Assembly (NCBI GenBank): GCA_003240855.1
Contig: QFNN01000008.1
Span: 1-50,744 of the forward strand
Direction: 5' to 3'
DNA length: 50,744 nucleotides
Origin: Sphingomonas sanxanigenens
GTDB taxonomy: Bacteria; Pseudomonadota; Alphaproteobacteria; Sphingomonadales; Sphingomonadaceae
Shown here: positions 8,520 to 18,025 of the stretch, one piece after another
Layout: each line of letters starts with the position of its first letter
How positions within the stretch are numbered: position 1 is the first letter of the stretch
The notes under the pieces: generated by a model
Database searches by the model: none
What the model was told of the DNA's origin: nothing
What the model saw: only the letters and a program-made list of their open reading frames with translations
Position numbers and translations under genes: made by a program

Positions 8520-9507
8520 CTTCCAGCGCGAGCAGCGCGAAACTGGCTAGCCAATGCTCGCCCATATAGTCCCCCGCCACATGCGGCAGCGCCGCGTCGA
8601 GATGCGCGTCGGCAGTCGTCAGCGCGACCGCGCGGCTTTCGACGGGCAGCGATCCCGCCAGTTCGCGCCAGCACCAGGCGCGACTGAGGTTGGTGCCGTC
8701 GAGATGCGCGATCTTGCCGTCCGACCGGTCCGATACGGTCGCGGGGGTGAAGAGGCTAGCCGGCTGCCGTTCGTTCAACCGGGGCAGGAAGTGCGCCAGC
8801 CACGGCGCGAATGCGTCCGCCGGCAGGCAGCGTTTCATGCACAGCGCCTCGACCAGCGCGGGCGAGAGGAAGGTGTCGCCTTCGGGCTCCCATGCCGGGC
8901 AGTCGCGATCTGCGGCATAATAATCCTGCGCGCGCGCACGGATCAGTTCGGCGAGCGCCGGATCGTTGGCTTCCGCCCATTCAAGCGCGAGGATCATCGC
9001 GAAAGCCGTGCTGTAATGCGTTCCCGTGCGGATCGCGTAGGTCTGGCGCGGCAGGAAATCGAGGAAACGATCGGCGAAGGCGCGGGCGAGGGGAGCAAGC
9101 GCTTCCGCCCAGCCGCGATCTTCGTGCCGCTGCGCCTCGCGGTGGAGCATGAGCAGCCAGGCCCAGCCATAAGGGCGCTCGAACCCGCCGGTATAGGCGC
9201 GATCGAGATAATCGAGCTCTCCTGCGACCTTGCCGGCGGTCAGCATGCGATCGGCGAGATCCTCGATCGCGGCGGCGGGCTGCATGTCGGGATAGAGCCG
9301 GCGCAGCGTCAGCAGCAGCCAATAGCCGTGGACGCAGCTGTGCCAGTCGAAGCTGCCGTAGAAGATCGGGTGGAGGATGCTCGGCGGCTCCAGTTCCTCC
9401 GGTCCGGTCAGAACCTGATCAAGCTTGTGCGGATATTCGCGCGTGACGTGGCCGAGCGCGATCGTTGCAAAGCGTGCGGCAATTTCGGGAGTAAGGCTGT
9501 GAGTCAT
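8506..9507 (-). CDS. DUF2891 family protein
   Basis: A 333-residue soluble protein of the DUF2891 family, rich in Trp, His and Tyr. It has the family stretches SILHPIFYGSFDWHSCVHGYW near the N-terminus, YGWAWLL, THYSTAFAM in the middle and EPEGDTFLSPAL. The pattern suggests an alpha/alpha-toroid with an aromatic pocket, but no reaction is known. The start overlaps the end of the DUF979 gene by 4 nt, so it is the last gene of the 5-oxoprolinase operon and probably acts on a related metabolite or peptide. Confidence 0.8.
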   Translation of the reverse strand: MTHSLTPEIAARFATIALGHVTREYPHKLDQVLTGPEELEPPSILHPIFYGSFDWHSCVHGYWLLLTLRRLYPDMQPAAAIEDLADRMLTAGKVAGELDYLDRAYTGGFERPYGWAWLLMLHREAQRHEDRGWAEALAPLARAFADRFLDFLPRQTYAIRTGTHYSTAFAMILALEWAEANDPALAELIRARAQDYYAADRDCPAWEPEGDTFLSPALVEALCMKRCLPADAFAPWLAHFLPRLNERQPASLFTPATVSDRSDGKIAHLDGTNLSRAWCWRELAGSLPVESRAVALTTADAHLDAALPHVAGDYMGEHWLASFALLALEAPAT

Positions 9508-10430
9508 CGGAACGCCAGAAAATAGATGAGGAGGAGGTTGGCGAGGAGCAGCGGCAGGGCCGTGCCGATCTGCGCCTTCACGACGCCGTTGCGGTCGCGC
9601 AGTTCGAGAAGCGCGGCGGGGACGATGTTGAAATTAGCGGCCATGGGAGTCATCAGCGTGCCGCAGAAACCGGCGAGCATGCCGATCGCGCCGATCACCG
9701 CCGGGGCGCCATGATGTGCGTGGATCAGGATCGGCAGCCCGATCGCGGCGGTCATCACCGGAAAGGCGGCGAAGGCGTTTCCCATCACCATCGTGAATAG
9801 CGCCATGCCGATCGCATAGGCGGCGACGGCGGCGAAAAGATTGCCCGCAGGAATGATGGCTCCCATCATCTCGCCGACGATATTGCCGACGCCCGCCAGC
9901 GCGAAGATCGCTCCCAGCGAGGCAAGCATCTGGGGCAGGATCGCCGCCCAGCCGACTGAATCCATCAGCCGCAGTCCATCCTCGATCGGCGCGGCGACGC
10001 CGGGGCGCAGCCAAGCATAGCAGATGGCGAGCGCGATCAGTACGCCCAGCCCGAGCGAGACGAGCGTCACCTGCCTGGGATCGACGAGGCCGCTCGACTT
10101 GAGCAGTAGCGTGCCCGCCAGCGCGGTGATGGGAATGACGAGGGCAGGCAGGAACAGGCGATTGCCGAACAGGCGCGCGCGATCGGTCTTGATCTCGATC
10201 GGCGTCAGGTCCGGCGCCGCCTTGCGCAGTGCGCCCGTGCCCGCCAGGGCGACGAGCGCGAGGAGCAATATTCCGTTGCCGAGATCGCCGATCCTGTCCC
10301 CCGCGAAAAAGCTGAGCGCGAGCAATCCCCAAAAGGCGGCATTGCCCCAGCGCCTGTCGCGCGCGGACAGCAACGCGAAGCCGGCGAACAACGCCCCGGC
10401 GAGGGCGTAAAGCGCGGGCAGGCCGATCAT
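9504..10430 (-). CDS. DUF979 family permease, putative 5-oxoproline transporter subunit
   Basis: A 308-residue integral membrane protein with about nine hydrophobic segments. DUF979 and DUF969 proteins are encoded side by side across bacteria and are regarded as the two subunits of a 5-oxoproline (pyroglutamate) transporter because of their association with oxoprolinases. The neighbouring fused oxoprolinase supports that here. The gene overlaps both neighbours by 4 nt (ATGA). Confidence 0.85.
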   Translation of the reverse strand: MIGLPALYALAGALFAGFALLSARDRRWGNAAFWGLLALSFFAGDRIGDLGNGILLLALVALAGTGALRKAAPDLTPIEIKTDRARLFGNRLFLPALVIPITALAGTLLLKSSGLVDPRQVTLVSLGLGVLIALAICYAWLRPGVAAPIEDGLRLMDSVGWAAILPQMLASLGAIFALAGVGNIVGEMMGAIIPAGNLFAAVAAYAIGMALFTMVMGNAFAAFPVMTAAIGLPILIHAHHGAPAVIGAIGMLAGFCGTLMTPMAANFNIVPAALLELRDRNGVVKAQIGTALPLLLANLLLIYFLAFR

Positions 10431-11092
10431 TTGGCGGCTCCCCGTTTCAATCGGCGGTCGAGCAGCAGCAATCGCGCCGAATGGATGACGAAGGCGATGA
10501 TCGCGGTCGGGATAGCCCAGAGCGAGAGATGAAGCGGCGCGATTTCGATGCCGTTCTGGTCGAGCACGCCCTTGATGAGCAGGATCGATCCGATGGCGAT
10601 GAAGATATCCTCGCCGAAGAAAAGGCCGATATTGTCGGCGGCGGCGGCATGGGCCTTCACTCGCTCGCGCTGCTCCTCGTCGATCGGGCCGGCGGCGGCT
10701 TCGGCCATCGGCGCGACGAGCGGGCGGACGGTCTGCGCCGGGCCGCCGATCGAGGTCAGCCCCAGCGCCGAGGTCAGTTGGCGGAAAAGCAGATAGGCGA
10801 TCAGCAGCCGGCCGGTCGTCGCGCCCTTGAGCGAGGCGATAAGCATCCGCGCACGTTGCTGCAGACCATAACGGTCGAGCAGCGCGATCACCGGCAGGAC
10901 GAGGTAGATCAGCGTGACGAAGCGATTATCGTTATAGGCCTTGCCGAACGCCGCGATGACCTGGGTCGGCGCGATCCCCGCCGATACCCCCGTCGCCAGC
11001 GCCGCCGCCGCGACGACGAGCAGCGGGTTCAGCCGGACGATGAAGCCGATGACGATCATCGCGATGCCGATCAGCGGCAGATAATGGCTCAT
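10427..11092 (-). CDS. DUF969 family permease, putative 5-oxoproline transporter subunit
   Basis: A 221-residue membrane protein whose N-terminus (LPLIGIAMIVIGFIVRLNPL) and KAYNDNRFVTLIYLVLPVIALLDRYGLQ segment are typical of DUF969. It is the expected partner of the DUF979 subunit just downstream. It starts within the last codons of the oxoprolinase gene (ATGA overlap), so stoichiometric translation of enzyme and transporter is likely. Confidence 0.85.
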   Translation of the reverse strand: MSHYLPLIGIAMIVIGFIVRLNPLLVVAAAALATGVSAGIAPTQVIAAFGKAYNDNRFVTLIYLVLPVIALLDRYGLQQRARMLIASLKGATTGRLLIAYLLFRQLTSALGLTSIGGPAQTVRPLVAPMAEAAAGPIDEEQRERVKAHAAAADNIGLFFGEDIFIAIGSILLIKGVLDQNGIEIAPLHLSLWAIPTAIIAFVIHSARLLLLDRRLKRGAAK

Positions 11093-14000
11093 GGCTTTTG
11101 TTCGTCTCCGGGGGCGCCGAAACCGCCGCCGCCCGGCGTCTCGATCAGGAACATGTCGCCTGCCGCCATATCGACGGCTGCGGTTGCGGACAGCAGCTCG
11201 ATCCGGCCGTCGGCGCGCAACACGCGATTGACGCCGGGCAGCGCGTCCTGGCCGCCCGCAATGCCCCTGGGCGCGACGCGGCGGCGGTTGGACAGGATCC
11301 CGGCGTGCATCGGCTCGCGGAAGCGGAGATGGCGTTCGACGCCGTCGCCGCCGCGATGCGCGCCCGCGCCGCCCGATCCGCGCCGGATCGCGAAGCGTTC
11401 GAGAACCACCGGATAGCGCGTCTCCAATATCTCGGGGTCGGTCAGGCGGCTGTTGGTCATGTGCGTCTGCACCGCGCTTGCGCCGTCGGCGGTTGCGCTT
11501 GCGCCCGCGCCGCCTGCGATCGTTTCATAATATTGATGCCGGTCATTGCCGAAGGTGAAGTTGTTCATCGTGCCCTGCGCCGGGGCGAGCGCGCCGCACG
11601 CCGCGAAGATGGCGTCGGTGATGACCTGGCTGGTCTCGACATTCCCGGCGACGACCGCGGCCGGATAATGCGGACGGACCATCGATCCGTCGGGGATGCG
11701 GAGTTCGATCGGGCGCAGGCAGCCGTCGTTCATCGGGATCGCATCGTCGACCAATGTGCGCACTGCGTAAAGCGCTGCGGCGCGGCAGATGGAGGCGGGG
11801 GCGTTGAAATTGTCGGGAAGCTGCGGGCTGGTCCCCGCGAAGTCGATTACCGCCGAACGCGTCGCGCGATCGACGGAAAAGGCGACCGAGACATGCGCGC
11901 CATTGTCCATTTCGTAGGTGAAGCGGCCTTCGGGCAGGCGCTCGACCAATTGCCGCACCGCTTCCTCGGCATTGGCCATGACGTGCGCCATATAAGCGTC
12001 GACGACCGCGCGCCCATAATCGGCGGCGACGCGGCGAAGTTCCGCCGCGCCGCGCGCGCAGGCGGCAAGCTGCGCCTTCAGGTCGGCGATATTGCGATCC
12101 GGTCTGCGCGCGGGCCATGGCCCCGAAGCGAGCAGGGCGCGCGTCTCGGCATCGCGGAAATGGCCTGCGTCGACCAGCAGGAAATTGTCGATCAGCACGC
12201 CTTCGTCTTCCACGCTTCGGCTGTCGGGCGGCATCGATCCGGGCGCGATCCCGCCGATATCGGCATGGTGGCCGCGCGCCGCGACATACCAGGCGGGGGC
12301 GTCGTCGCCATCGACGAACACCGGCATGATGACTGTCACGTCGGGCAGATGGGTGCCGCCGCGATAGGGGGCGTTGAGCATATAGGCGTCGCCCGGCTTC
12401 ATCCCGCGCCCGTCGCGCGGTGCGCCGTCATCGCCGGGGCCGCGGCTTTCGATGATCGTGCGGATGCTGTCGCCCATCGACCCGAGGTGGACGGGGATAT
12501 GCGGGGCGTTGGCGATCAGCGCGCCGTCATGATCGAAAAGGGCGCAGGAGAAATCGAGCCGTTCCTTGATGTTGACAGAGGTCGCCGTGTTGCGCAGCGC
12601 GACGCCCATTTCCTCGGCGATCGCCATGAACAGGCTATTGAAGATCTCAAGCATCACCGGATCGGCTGCGGTCCCGATTGCGGGCGCGGCGTCGCGCGGC
12701 GCGGTGCGGCGCAGGATGAGATTGGCGTATGGATCGACGGTCGCGGTCCAGCCTTCCGCTACATATGTGGTGGCGGACGGATCGATGATGAGCGTGGGGC
12801 CGGGGAGCGAGGCCTCGACCGGCAGCGTCGCACGATCATGGACATCCGCCTGCGCGTCGCTCCGCGCGTCCGGGGCCGCAGCCGAGGCTGCCTCCGCCTC
12901 GCGAAGCGTCTCGCCGGGCGCGACGGCTTCTGCGATCAGCGTTTCCACGACGATCCCTGTCCCGTCCATCACGAAGCCGAAGCGGCGGCGATGGGCGTCC
13001 TCGAACGCCGCGCGCATGTCTGCGGAAGGCGCGACTGCGGCCTCAAGCGCGGTGTCGCTGCCGTCATAACGGAGCGCCGCACGGCGATTGACGCGGATCA
13101 GGCCGCTTACGCCCTGCGCCGCGAGCGCGGCTTCCGCTTCGGCGGCGAGTGCGCCGAGCGCTTCGGCAAAATCCTCGCCCAGCGGCCGCCCCAGCGTCAA
13201 CTGGCGCATTTCGACCATGTCGGCGAGGCCCATGCCATGGGCGGAAAGGACCCCCGCGAGCGGATGGATCATCACGCTTTCCATGCCCAGCGCATCGGCG
13301 ACGGCGCACGCATGTTGCCCGCCCGCACCGCCGAAGCAGACGAGCGTGTAGCGCGTTACGTCATGGCCCCGCGCAATCGATATCTGCTTGATCGCATTGG
13401 CCATGTTGGCGACGGCGATGCGCAGGAAACCCTCCGCCACGCCTTCTGGCGTGATCCCGCCAATCTCTGCCGCCAGATCGGCGAAGCGGCGGCGGACGAT
13501 CTCGACGTCTATCGGCTGATCCCCATCGGGGCCGAAGAGGTGGGGGAAATGATCGGGCCGGATCCGGCCGAGCATCACGTTGCAGTCGGTGATCGTCAGC
13601 GGCCCGCCGCGTCGGTAGCAGGCGGGCCCGGGGACTGCGCCAGCCGATTCAGGGCCGACGCGCAGCCGCGCTCCGTCATAGCGACAGATCGATCCGCCAC
13701 CCGCCGCGACGGTGTGGATTTCCAGCATCGGCGCGCGGACCCGGACGCCCGCGACGATTGTTTCGTCGGTGCGCTCGAAGCTGCCGGCATAGTGCGAGAC
13801 GTCAGTCGATGTTCCGCCCATGTCGAAACCGATGATCTTGCTGAACCCGGCTTCCTCGGCGGTGCGGACCATGCCGACGATCCCGCCTGCCGGTCCCGAC
13901 AGGATCGCATCCTTGCCCCGGAAGGCTGCTGCGTCGGTCAGCCCGCCGTTCGACTGCATGAAATAGAGGCGGGTGTCGGTATCGAGACCCGCAACGACGC

Positions 14001-14664
14001 GGTCGACATAGCGGCGCAGCACCGGCGACAGATAGGCGTCGACCACGCTTGTGTCGCCGCGACCAACAAGCTTGATGAGTGGGCCGACTTCATGGCTGAC
14101 CGAGATTTGGGTGAAGCCGATCTCGCGCGCGATCCGCGCCACTTCCGTTTCGTGGGCCGTCCAGCGCCAGCCGTGCATCAGCACGATGGCGACGGCGCGC
14201 AGCCCTTCGTCATAGGCCGCTTGAAGGCCGGCGCGCGCAGCTTTGGCGTCGATCGGGCGCAGCGTCTCGCCCTCGGCGCTCATCCGCTCGTCAATCTCGA
14301 CGACGCGGCTGTAAAGCGGCTCGGGCAATATGATGTCGCGCGCGAATATATCCGGCCGCGCCTGATAGCCGATGCGCAGCGCATCGCCGAAGCCACGCGT
14401 GATCGCGAGGAGGAGAGGCTCGCCCTTGCGTTCGAGCAATGCGTTGGTGGCGACGGTCGTCCCCATCTTCACCACATCGACCACACCGCCGCCTGCTTCC
14501 GCCACGATCGCCGCAATGCCGGCGAGGGCCGCATCCTCATAGCGTTCGGGGTTTTCGGAGAGCAGCTTGCGCGTGACGATCCGGCCATCGGGAGCGCGCG
14601 CGACGATGTCGGTGAAAGTGCCGCCGCGATCGATCGAAAAGGCCCAGCCCGTCTGTCGGTTCAT
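11089..14664 (-). CDS. ATP-dependent 5-oxoprolinase, fused HyuA-HyuB type
   Basis: A single chain of about 1191 residues joining a HyuA-like ATPase half (FSIDRGGTFTDIVARAPDGR at the start, FDMGGTSTDVSHYAG in the middle) with a HyuB-like half (LDFSCALFDHDGALIANAPHIPVHLGSMGDSI and a C-terminal ETPGGGGFG). This is the arrangement of eukaryotic-type OPLAH, which hydrolyses 5-oxo-L-proline to glutamate using ATP. Bacterial hydantoinases of the same fold cannot be excluded, but the DUF969/DUF979 transporter genes behind it favour 5-oxoproline. I chose the ATG at 14664, which is close to the first domain motif and has a weak GGGTGA upstream; an ATG at 14709 would add 15 residues. First gene of a four-gene operon. 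Confidence 0.88.
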   Translation of the reverse strand: MNRQTGWAFSIDRGGTFTDIVARAPDGRIVTRKLLSENPERYEDAALAGIAAIVAEAGGGVVDVVKMGTTVATNALLERKGEPLLLAITRGFGDALRIGYQARPDIFARDIILPEPLYSRVVEIDERMSAEGETLRPIDAKAARAGLQAAYDEGLRAVAIVLMHGWRWTAHETEVARIAREIGFTQISVSHEVGPLIKLVGRGDTSVVDAYLSPVLRRYVDRVVAGLDTDTRLYFMQSNGGLTDAAAFRGKDAILSGPAGGIVGMVRTAEEAGFSKIIGFDMGGTSTDVSHYAGSFERTDETIVAGVRVRAPMLEIHTVAAGGGSICRYDGARLRVGPESAGAVPGPACYRRGGPLTITDCNVMLGRIRPDHFPHLFGPDGDQPIDVEIVRRRFADLAAEIGGITPEGVAEGFLRIAVANMANAIKQISIARGHDVTRYTLVCFGGAGGQHACAVADALGMESVMIHPLAGVLSAHGMGLADMVEMRQLTLGRPLGEDFAEALGALAAEAEAALAAQGVSGLIRVNRRAALRYDGSDTALEAAVAPSADMRAAFEDAHRRRFGFVMDGTGIVVETLIAEAVAPGETLREAEAASAAAPDARSDAQADVHDRATLPVEASLPGPTLIIDPSATTYVAEGWTATVDPYANLILRRTAPRDAAPAIGTAADPVMLEIFNSLFMAIAEEMGVALRNTATSVNIKERLDFSCALFDHDGALIANAPHIPVHLGSMGDSIRTIIESRGPGDDGAPRDGRGMKPGDAYMLNAPYRGGTHLPDVTVIMPVFVDGDDAPAWYVAARGHHADIGGIAPGSMPPDSRSVEDEGVLIDNFLLVDAGHFRDAETRALLASGPWPARRPDRNIADLKAQLAACARGAAELRRVAADYGRAVVDAYMAHVMANAEEAVRQLVERLPEGRFTYEMDNGAHVSVAFSVDRATRSAVIDFAGTSPQLPDNFNAPASICRAAALYAVRTLVDDAIPMNDGCLRPIELRIPDGSMVRPHYPAAVVAGNVETSQVITDAIFAACGALAPAQGTMNNFTFGNDRHQYYETIAGGAGASATADGASAVQTHMTNSRLTDPEILETRYPVVLERFAIRRGSGGAGAHRGGDGVERHLRFREPMHAGILSNRRRVAPRGIAGGQDALPGVNRVLRADGRIELLSATAAVDMAAGDMFLIETPGGGGFGAPGDEQKP

Positions 14665-14757
14665 CGTCACCCGATGCGCGATCGACGGCGCAAGGGCAAG
14701 CGCTTGCATCGCCGGGGGATCATCCTAAGTCGGCCTTTCAAGCACAGGAGATTGCAC

Positions 14758-15744
14758 ATGGCGCGCGTGGCAGTGATCGAGCGGACGGGCGGACCCGAAG
14801 TCATCGAATGGCGCGACGTTGATCTGCCTGCGTCTGCGCCAGGCGAAGTGCGGCTGCGTCAGACCGTCGTCGGCGTCAACTTCATCGATACCTACCACCG
14901 CAGCGGCGTCTATCCCATCCAATTCCCCGCCGGGCTGGGCTCGGAGAGCGTCGGCGTGGTCGATGCGGTGGGCGAAGGCGTGACGGGATTTGAGATCGGT
15001 GACCGGGTCGGCACCTTTGGCCCCGCGCGTGGCGCCTATGCCAGCGCGCGCAATGTGCCGGCATCGAGCCTGTTTCACTTGCCCGACGATATCGACGACG
15101 AGACGGCGGCCGCCGCGATGCTCAAGGGCTGCACGGTCGAATATCTCGTCGAACGGATCGGGAAGGTCCAAGCAGGCTGGCCGGTGCTTGTCCATGCGGC
15201 GGCGGGCGGGGTCGGGCTGATCCTCGTCCAGTGGCTGAAAGCGTTGGGCGCGACGGTGATCGGCACGGTCGGCGACGCGGCGAAGGCCGATCTGGCGCAC
15301 GCGGCGGGGGCCGACCATATTGTTTCTGCGCATGATCCTGACATTGGCGGGCATGTTCGCGCGCTGACCGAGGGCGAGGGCGTCCCGGTGGCGTTCGACG
15401 GGGTCGGCATGGCAATCTGGGAGGCCTCGCTGAAAGCCACGCGGCGGCGCGGGCTGCTGATCAGCTACGGCAATGCCGGCGGTCCGGTCGCAGGGATTGG
15501 GCTGGGCGCGCTCGCCGCGCATGGCTCGCTGTTCGTCACCCGCCCGACCTTGTTCGATTATTATGTGACGCCGAAAGAGCGCGCGGCAGGGATCGAGCGC
15601 CTGTGGACGATGATCCGATCTGGCGCGGTCAAGATCCGGGTCGGCCAGCGCTATCGCCTCGAGGACGCCGCCCGTGCGCACGCCGATCTGGAGGCCCGAA
15701 AGACCACGGGATCGAGCGTGCTGCTGGTCGACGAATTCGGCTGA
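14758..15744 (+). CDS. Zinc-independent quinone oxidoreductase (zeta-crystallin type MDR)
   Basis: A 328-residue medium-chain dehydrogenase/reductase. The N-terminal GroES-like domain has VGVNFIDTYHRSGVYP and FPAGLGSESVGVV. The cofactor domain has the quinone-oxidoreductase signature VLVHAAAGGVGLILVQWLKALGATVIG with an AAGGVG nucleotide-binding turn. Zinc ligands of alcohol dehydrogenases are missing, as in QorA-like NADPH:quinone reductases. The start is fixed by CAGGAG seven bases upstream of ATG 14758. It is divergent from the oxoprolinase operon. Confidence 0.9.
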   Translation: MARVAVIERTGGPEVIEWRDVDLPASAPGEVRLRQTVVGVNFIDTYHRSGVYPIQFPAGLGSESVGVVDAVGEGVTGFEIGDRVGTFGPARGAYASARNVPASSLFHLPDDIDDETAAAAMLKGCTVEYLVERIGKVQAGWPVLVHAAAGGVGLILVQWLKALGATVIGTVGDAAKADLAHAAGADHIVSAHDPDIGGHVRALTEGEGVPVAFDGVGMAIWEASLKATRRRGLLISYGNAGGPVAGIGLGALAAHGSLFVTRPTLFDYYVTPKERAAGIERLWTMIRSGAVKIRVGQRYRLEDAARAHADLEARKTTGSSVLLVDEFG

Positions 15745-15746
15745 GT

Positions 15747-16046
15747 TCAGGCCGCCGAGCGCCGCCAGTCGAAAGGCAGCGGCGCTTCGCGGAAGGCGAA
15801 GCGGTCGAGATGTTCCGCGATGACGGTCGCCATGCGGTCGGCATCCTGATCGTCAGGCACGTCGAGCCGGACGTCGAGCGCATCCGCCCCGGCCTTCAGG
15901 CTGGCGCGCACGCCGTTGGGGAAGGCGATCTCGCCCGCTTCGCGCGTGAAGCTGACGTCCATCTTGTGCGACCAGTGCTTGCACAGTTGCTGCAGGTAGC
16001 GGCTGGCGCTGGCGGTGGGCACGGTTGCCTCAAGGATCGCGCTCAT
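15747..16046 (-). CDS. DUF2218 domain protein
   Basis: A 99-residue DUF2218 protein, complete, with SRYLQQLCKHWSHKMDVSF and a C-terminal RFAFREAPLPFDW. Members are small and often lie beside PadR-type regulators or siderophore-interacting proteins, suggesting a link to iron or metal homeostasis; the biochemical role is unknown. It overlaps the padR gene upstream by 4 nt and so shares its transcript. Confidence 0.85.
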   Translation of the reverse strand: MSAILEATVPTASASRYLQQLCKHWSHKMDVSFTREAGEIAFPNGVRASLKAGADALDVRLDVPDDQDADRMATVIAEHLDRFAFREAPLPFDWRRSAA

Positions 16047-16612
16047 TTCAGGCGCTCGATCTTCTGGGCGAGTTCGTCGATCAGCGCCGCGATCTCATGC
16101 TGCGTATCGGCGTCCGCGCCTGCTGCGCCAAGGCGCTGCTGAAGTACGGTCTTGAGATTGCCCATCGCACGACGCACCGGGCCGCCGTCGGTTCGTTCGC
16201 GCCAGGCTCCCAGCGCTGCGAGCCGCTCGAAAAGCGCGGCGATCTCGGCCTCATGCTCCGCGAGATGCGTCCTGCCCTCTGCAGTGATCGCGAACAGCTT
16301 GCGCGCGCCTTCGCTCTTCTCCTCATCGATCAGGCCCATGTCCTGAAGCAGGGTCAGCGTCGGGTAAATGACGCCGGGGGAGGGGGCATAGGCGCCGCTC
16401 GTCAACTGCTCGATCTCGCGGATCAGGTCATAGCCGTGGCGAGGCTGTTCGCCGATCAGCTTGAGCAGCACGTGGCGAAGCTCGCCGCCCTCGAACATGC
16501 GGCGTCGGCCATGGCGCTCCATCGCCTCGCGCATGCGTTCATGTTTGCGGCCGAAATGCGGGCCGCCGGTCCAGGCTCCATAGCCCATTCCAAAGCGCAT
16601 AAAATACTCCAT
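16043..16612 (-). CDS. PadR-family regulator, YqjI-like
   Basis: A 189-residue PadR winged-helix repressor. The DNA-binding domain spans about residues 40-115 (GELRHVLLKLIGEQPRHGYDLIREIEQL, then SPGVIYPTLTLLQDMGLI), followed by a helical dimerisation tail. The N-terminus carries His/Arg-rich residues (HFGRKHERMREAMERHGRRR), reminiscent of the metal-sensing tail of E. coli YqjI, which responds to nickel and iron, though with far fewer His and no Cys. It probably represses its own operon with DUF2218 through the palindrome just upstream. Confidence 0.85.
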   Translation of the reverse strand: MEYFMRFGMGYGAWTGGPHFGRKHERMREAMERHGRRRMFEGGELRHVLLKLIGEQPRHGYDLIREIEQLTSGAYAPSPGVIYPTLTLLQDMGLIDEEKSEGARKLFAITAEGRTHLAEHEAEIAALFERLAALGAWRERTDGGPVRRAMGNLKTVLQQRLGAAGADADTQHEIAALIDELAQKIERLK

Positions 16613-16631
16613 AGATGCGTTTCGATTGCTC

Positions 16632-16645
16632 TAAGATATATCGTA
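16632..16645. promoter_or_regulatory. Palindromic operator candidate upstream of padR
   Basis: TAAGATATATCGTA is a near-perfect palindrome around GATATATC, standing out as an AT island 20-33 bases upstream of the padR start and about 70 bases before rarA on the other strand. Autoregulation through such palindromes is usual for PadR proteins, so I infer this is its operator. It could also influence rarA. Confidence 0.5.
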
Positions 16646-16714
16646 ATGAACAAGTTTCAAGGCGCGCGCGAACGTCGGTGCAAAATCGCCGGCCAGCGCC
16701 TATCTTGGCATGGC

Positions 16715-18025
16715 ATGTCCGATCTTTTCGCTTCCGATCCTCCCTCTCTTGAAACCGCCGCCGTCGCGCCGCTTGCCGAACGCCTGCGCCCGGCAAATCT
16801 TTCCGAGGTGATCGGGCAGGAGCATCTGACCGGACCCGAAGGCGCGATCGGGCGCATGGTCGCGGCAGGGCGGCTGTCGTCGATGATCCTGTGGGGCCCG
16901 CCGGGGACCGGCAAGACGACGATCGCGCGGCTGCTAGCCGATGCGGTCGGATTGCGTTTCGAGGCGATCTCTGCGGTCTTTTCAGGCGTCGCCGATCTCA
17001 AGAAGGTATTCGCCGCCGCGCGTGAGCATGCCCGCACGGGCACGCGCACCTTGTTGTTCGTCGATGAGATTCATCGCTTCAATCGCGCGCAGCAGGATGG
17101 CTTTCTACCCTATGTCGAGGACGGCACGGTCACGCTGGTGGGGGCGACGACCGAAAATCCGTCGTTCGAGCTCAACGCCGCGTTGCTCAGCCGTGCGCAG
17201 GTGCTGATCCTTCACCGGCTCGACGCGCGCGCGCTCGGCACCCTGCTCGATCGCGCAGAAGCGATCGAAGGCCGCGCCCTGCCGCTCACCCCCGCCGCGC
17301 GCGACGCGCTGGTCGCCAGTGCAGATGGCGACGGGCGCTTCCTGCTTAATCAGGTCGAGACGCTATTCTCGGTCGATCTGCCTCAGCCGCTCGATCCCGC
17401 CGGACTGTCGGCGCTGCTCCACCGCCGCGTCGCCGTCTATGACAAGGATCGCGAGGGGCATTACAACCTCATTTCTGCGCTTCACAAATCGCTGCGCGGA
17501 TCGGACCCGCAGGCTGCGCTCTATTATCTCGCGCGCATGCTCGTCGCGGGGGAGGAGCCGCTCTACGTCCTCCGCCGCGTCACGCGCTTCGCGTCGGAGG
17601 ATATCGGGCTCGCCGATCCGCAGGCCTTGATCCAGTGCCTCGCGGCCAAAGACGCTTATGAGTTTCTCGGCTCGCCGGAAGGCGAGCTGGCGATCGTGCA
17701 GGCCTGCCTCTATTGCGCCACCGCGCCTAAATCCAACGCCGCCTACAAGGCGCAGAAGGCGGCCTGGCGCAGCGCGCGCGACACCGGATCGCTGATGCCG
17801 CCGCCGCATATATTGAACGCCCCGACGAAGCTGATGAAGGACATCGGCTATGGCAAGGGCTATGCCTATGATCATGATCTGGCGGAAGGATTCTCCGGCA
17901 GCGACTATTGGCCCGAAGGCATGTCTGCTCAGACCTTCTACGCGCCGGTCGATCGCGGCTTCGAGAAACGCATCGCCGAACGGCTGGCCTATTGGGAGGG
18001 ATTGCGTGGGGGTAAAAGCGAATAG
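16715..18025 (+). CDS. rarA: Replication-associated recombination protein A (RarA/MgsA)
   Basis: A 436-residue AAA+ ATPase of the RarA/MgsA/WRNIP1 family, which acts at stalled replication forks with clamp-loader-like activity. Walker A GPPGTGKTT lies at 61-69 and Walker B FVDEIHRF near 115-122; the GATTENPSFE sensor and the C-terminal tetramerisation region (SEDIGLADPQAL) follow. Start chosen at ATG 16715 because MSDLFASDPP is family-typical. The 3' end overlaps the start of the serine hydrolase gene. Confidence 0.93.
   Translation: MSDLFASDPPSLETAAVAPLAERLRPANLSEVIGQEHLTGPEGAIGRMVAAGRLSSMILWGPPGTGKTTIARLLADAVGLRFEAISAVFSGVADLKKVFAAAREHARTGTRTLLFVDEIHRFNRAQQDGFLPYVEDGTVTLVGATTENPSFELNAALLSRAQVLILHRLDARALGTLLDRAEAIEGRALPLTPAARDALVASADGDGRFLLNQVETLFSVDLPQPLDPAGLSALLHRRVAVYDKDREGHYNLISALHKSLRGSDPQAALYYLARMLVAGEEPLYVLRRVTRFASEDIGLADPQALIQCLAAKDAYEFLGSPEGELAIVQACLYCATAPKSNAAYKAQKAAWRSARDTGSLMPPPHILNAPTKLMKDIGYGKGYAYDHDLAEGFSGSDYWPEGMSAQTFYAPVDRGFEKRIAERLAYWEGLRGGKSE

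Noticed and set aside
11098..14757. Very long plus-strand open frame antisense to the oxoprolinase gene, in frame with the quinone oxidoreductase
   Set aside because: It is the GC-rich shadow of the minus-strand gene; the oxidoreductase has its own binding site and start at 14758 and the upstream part has no domain.
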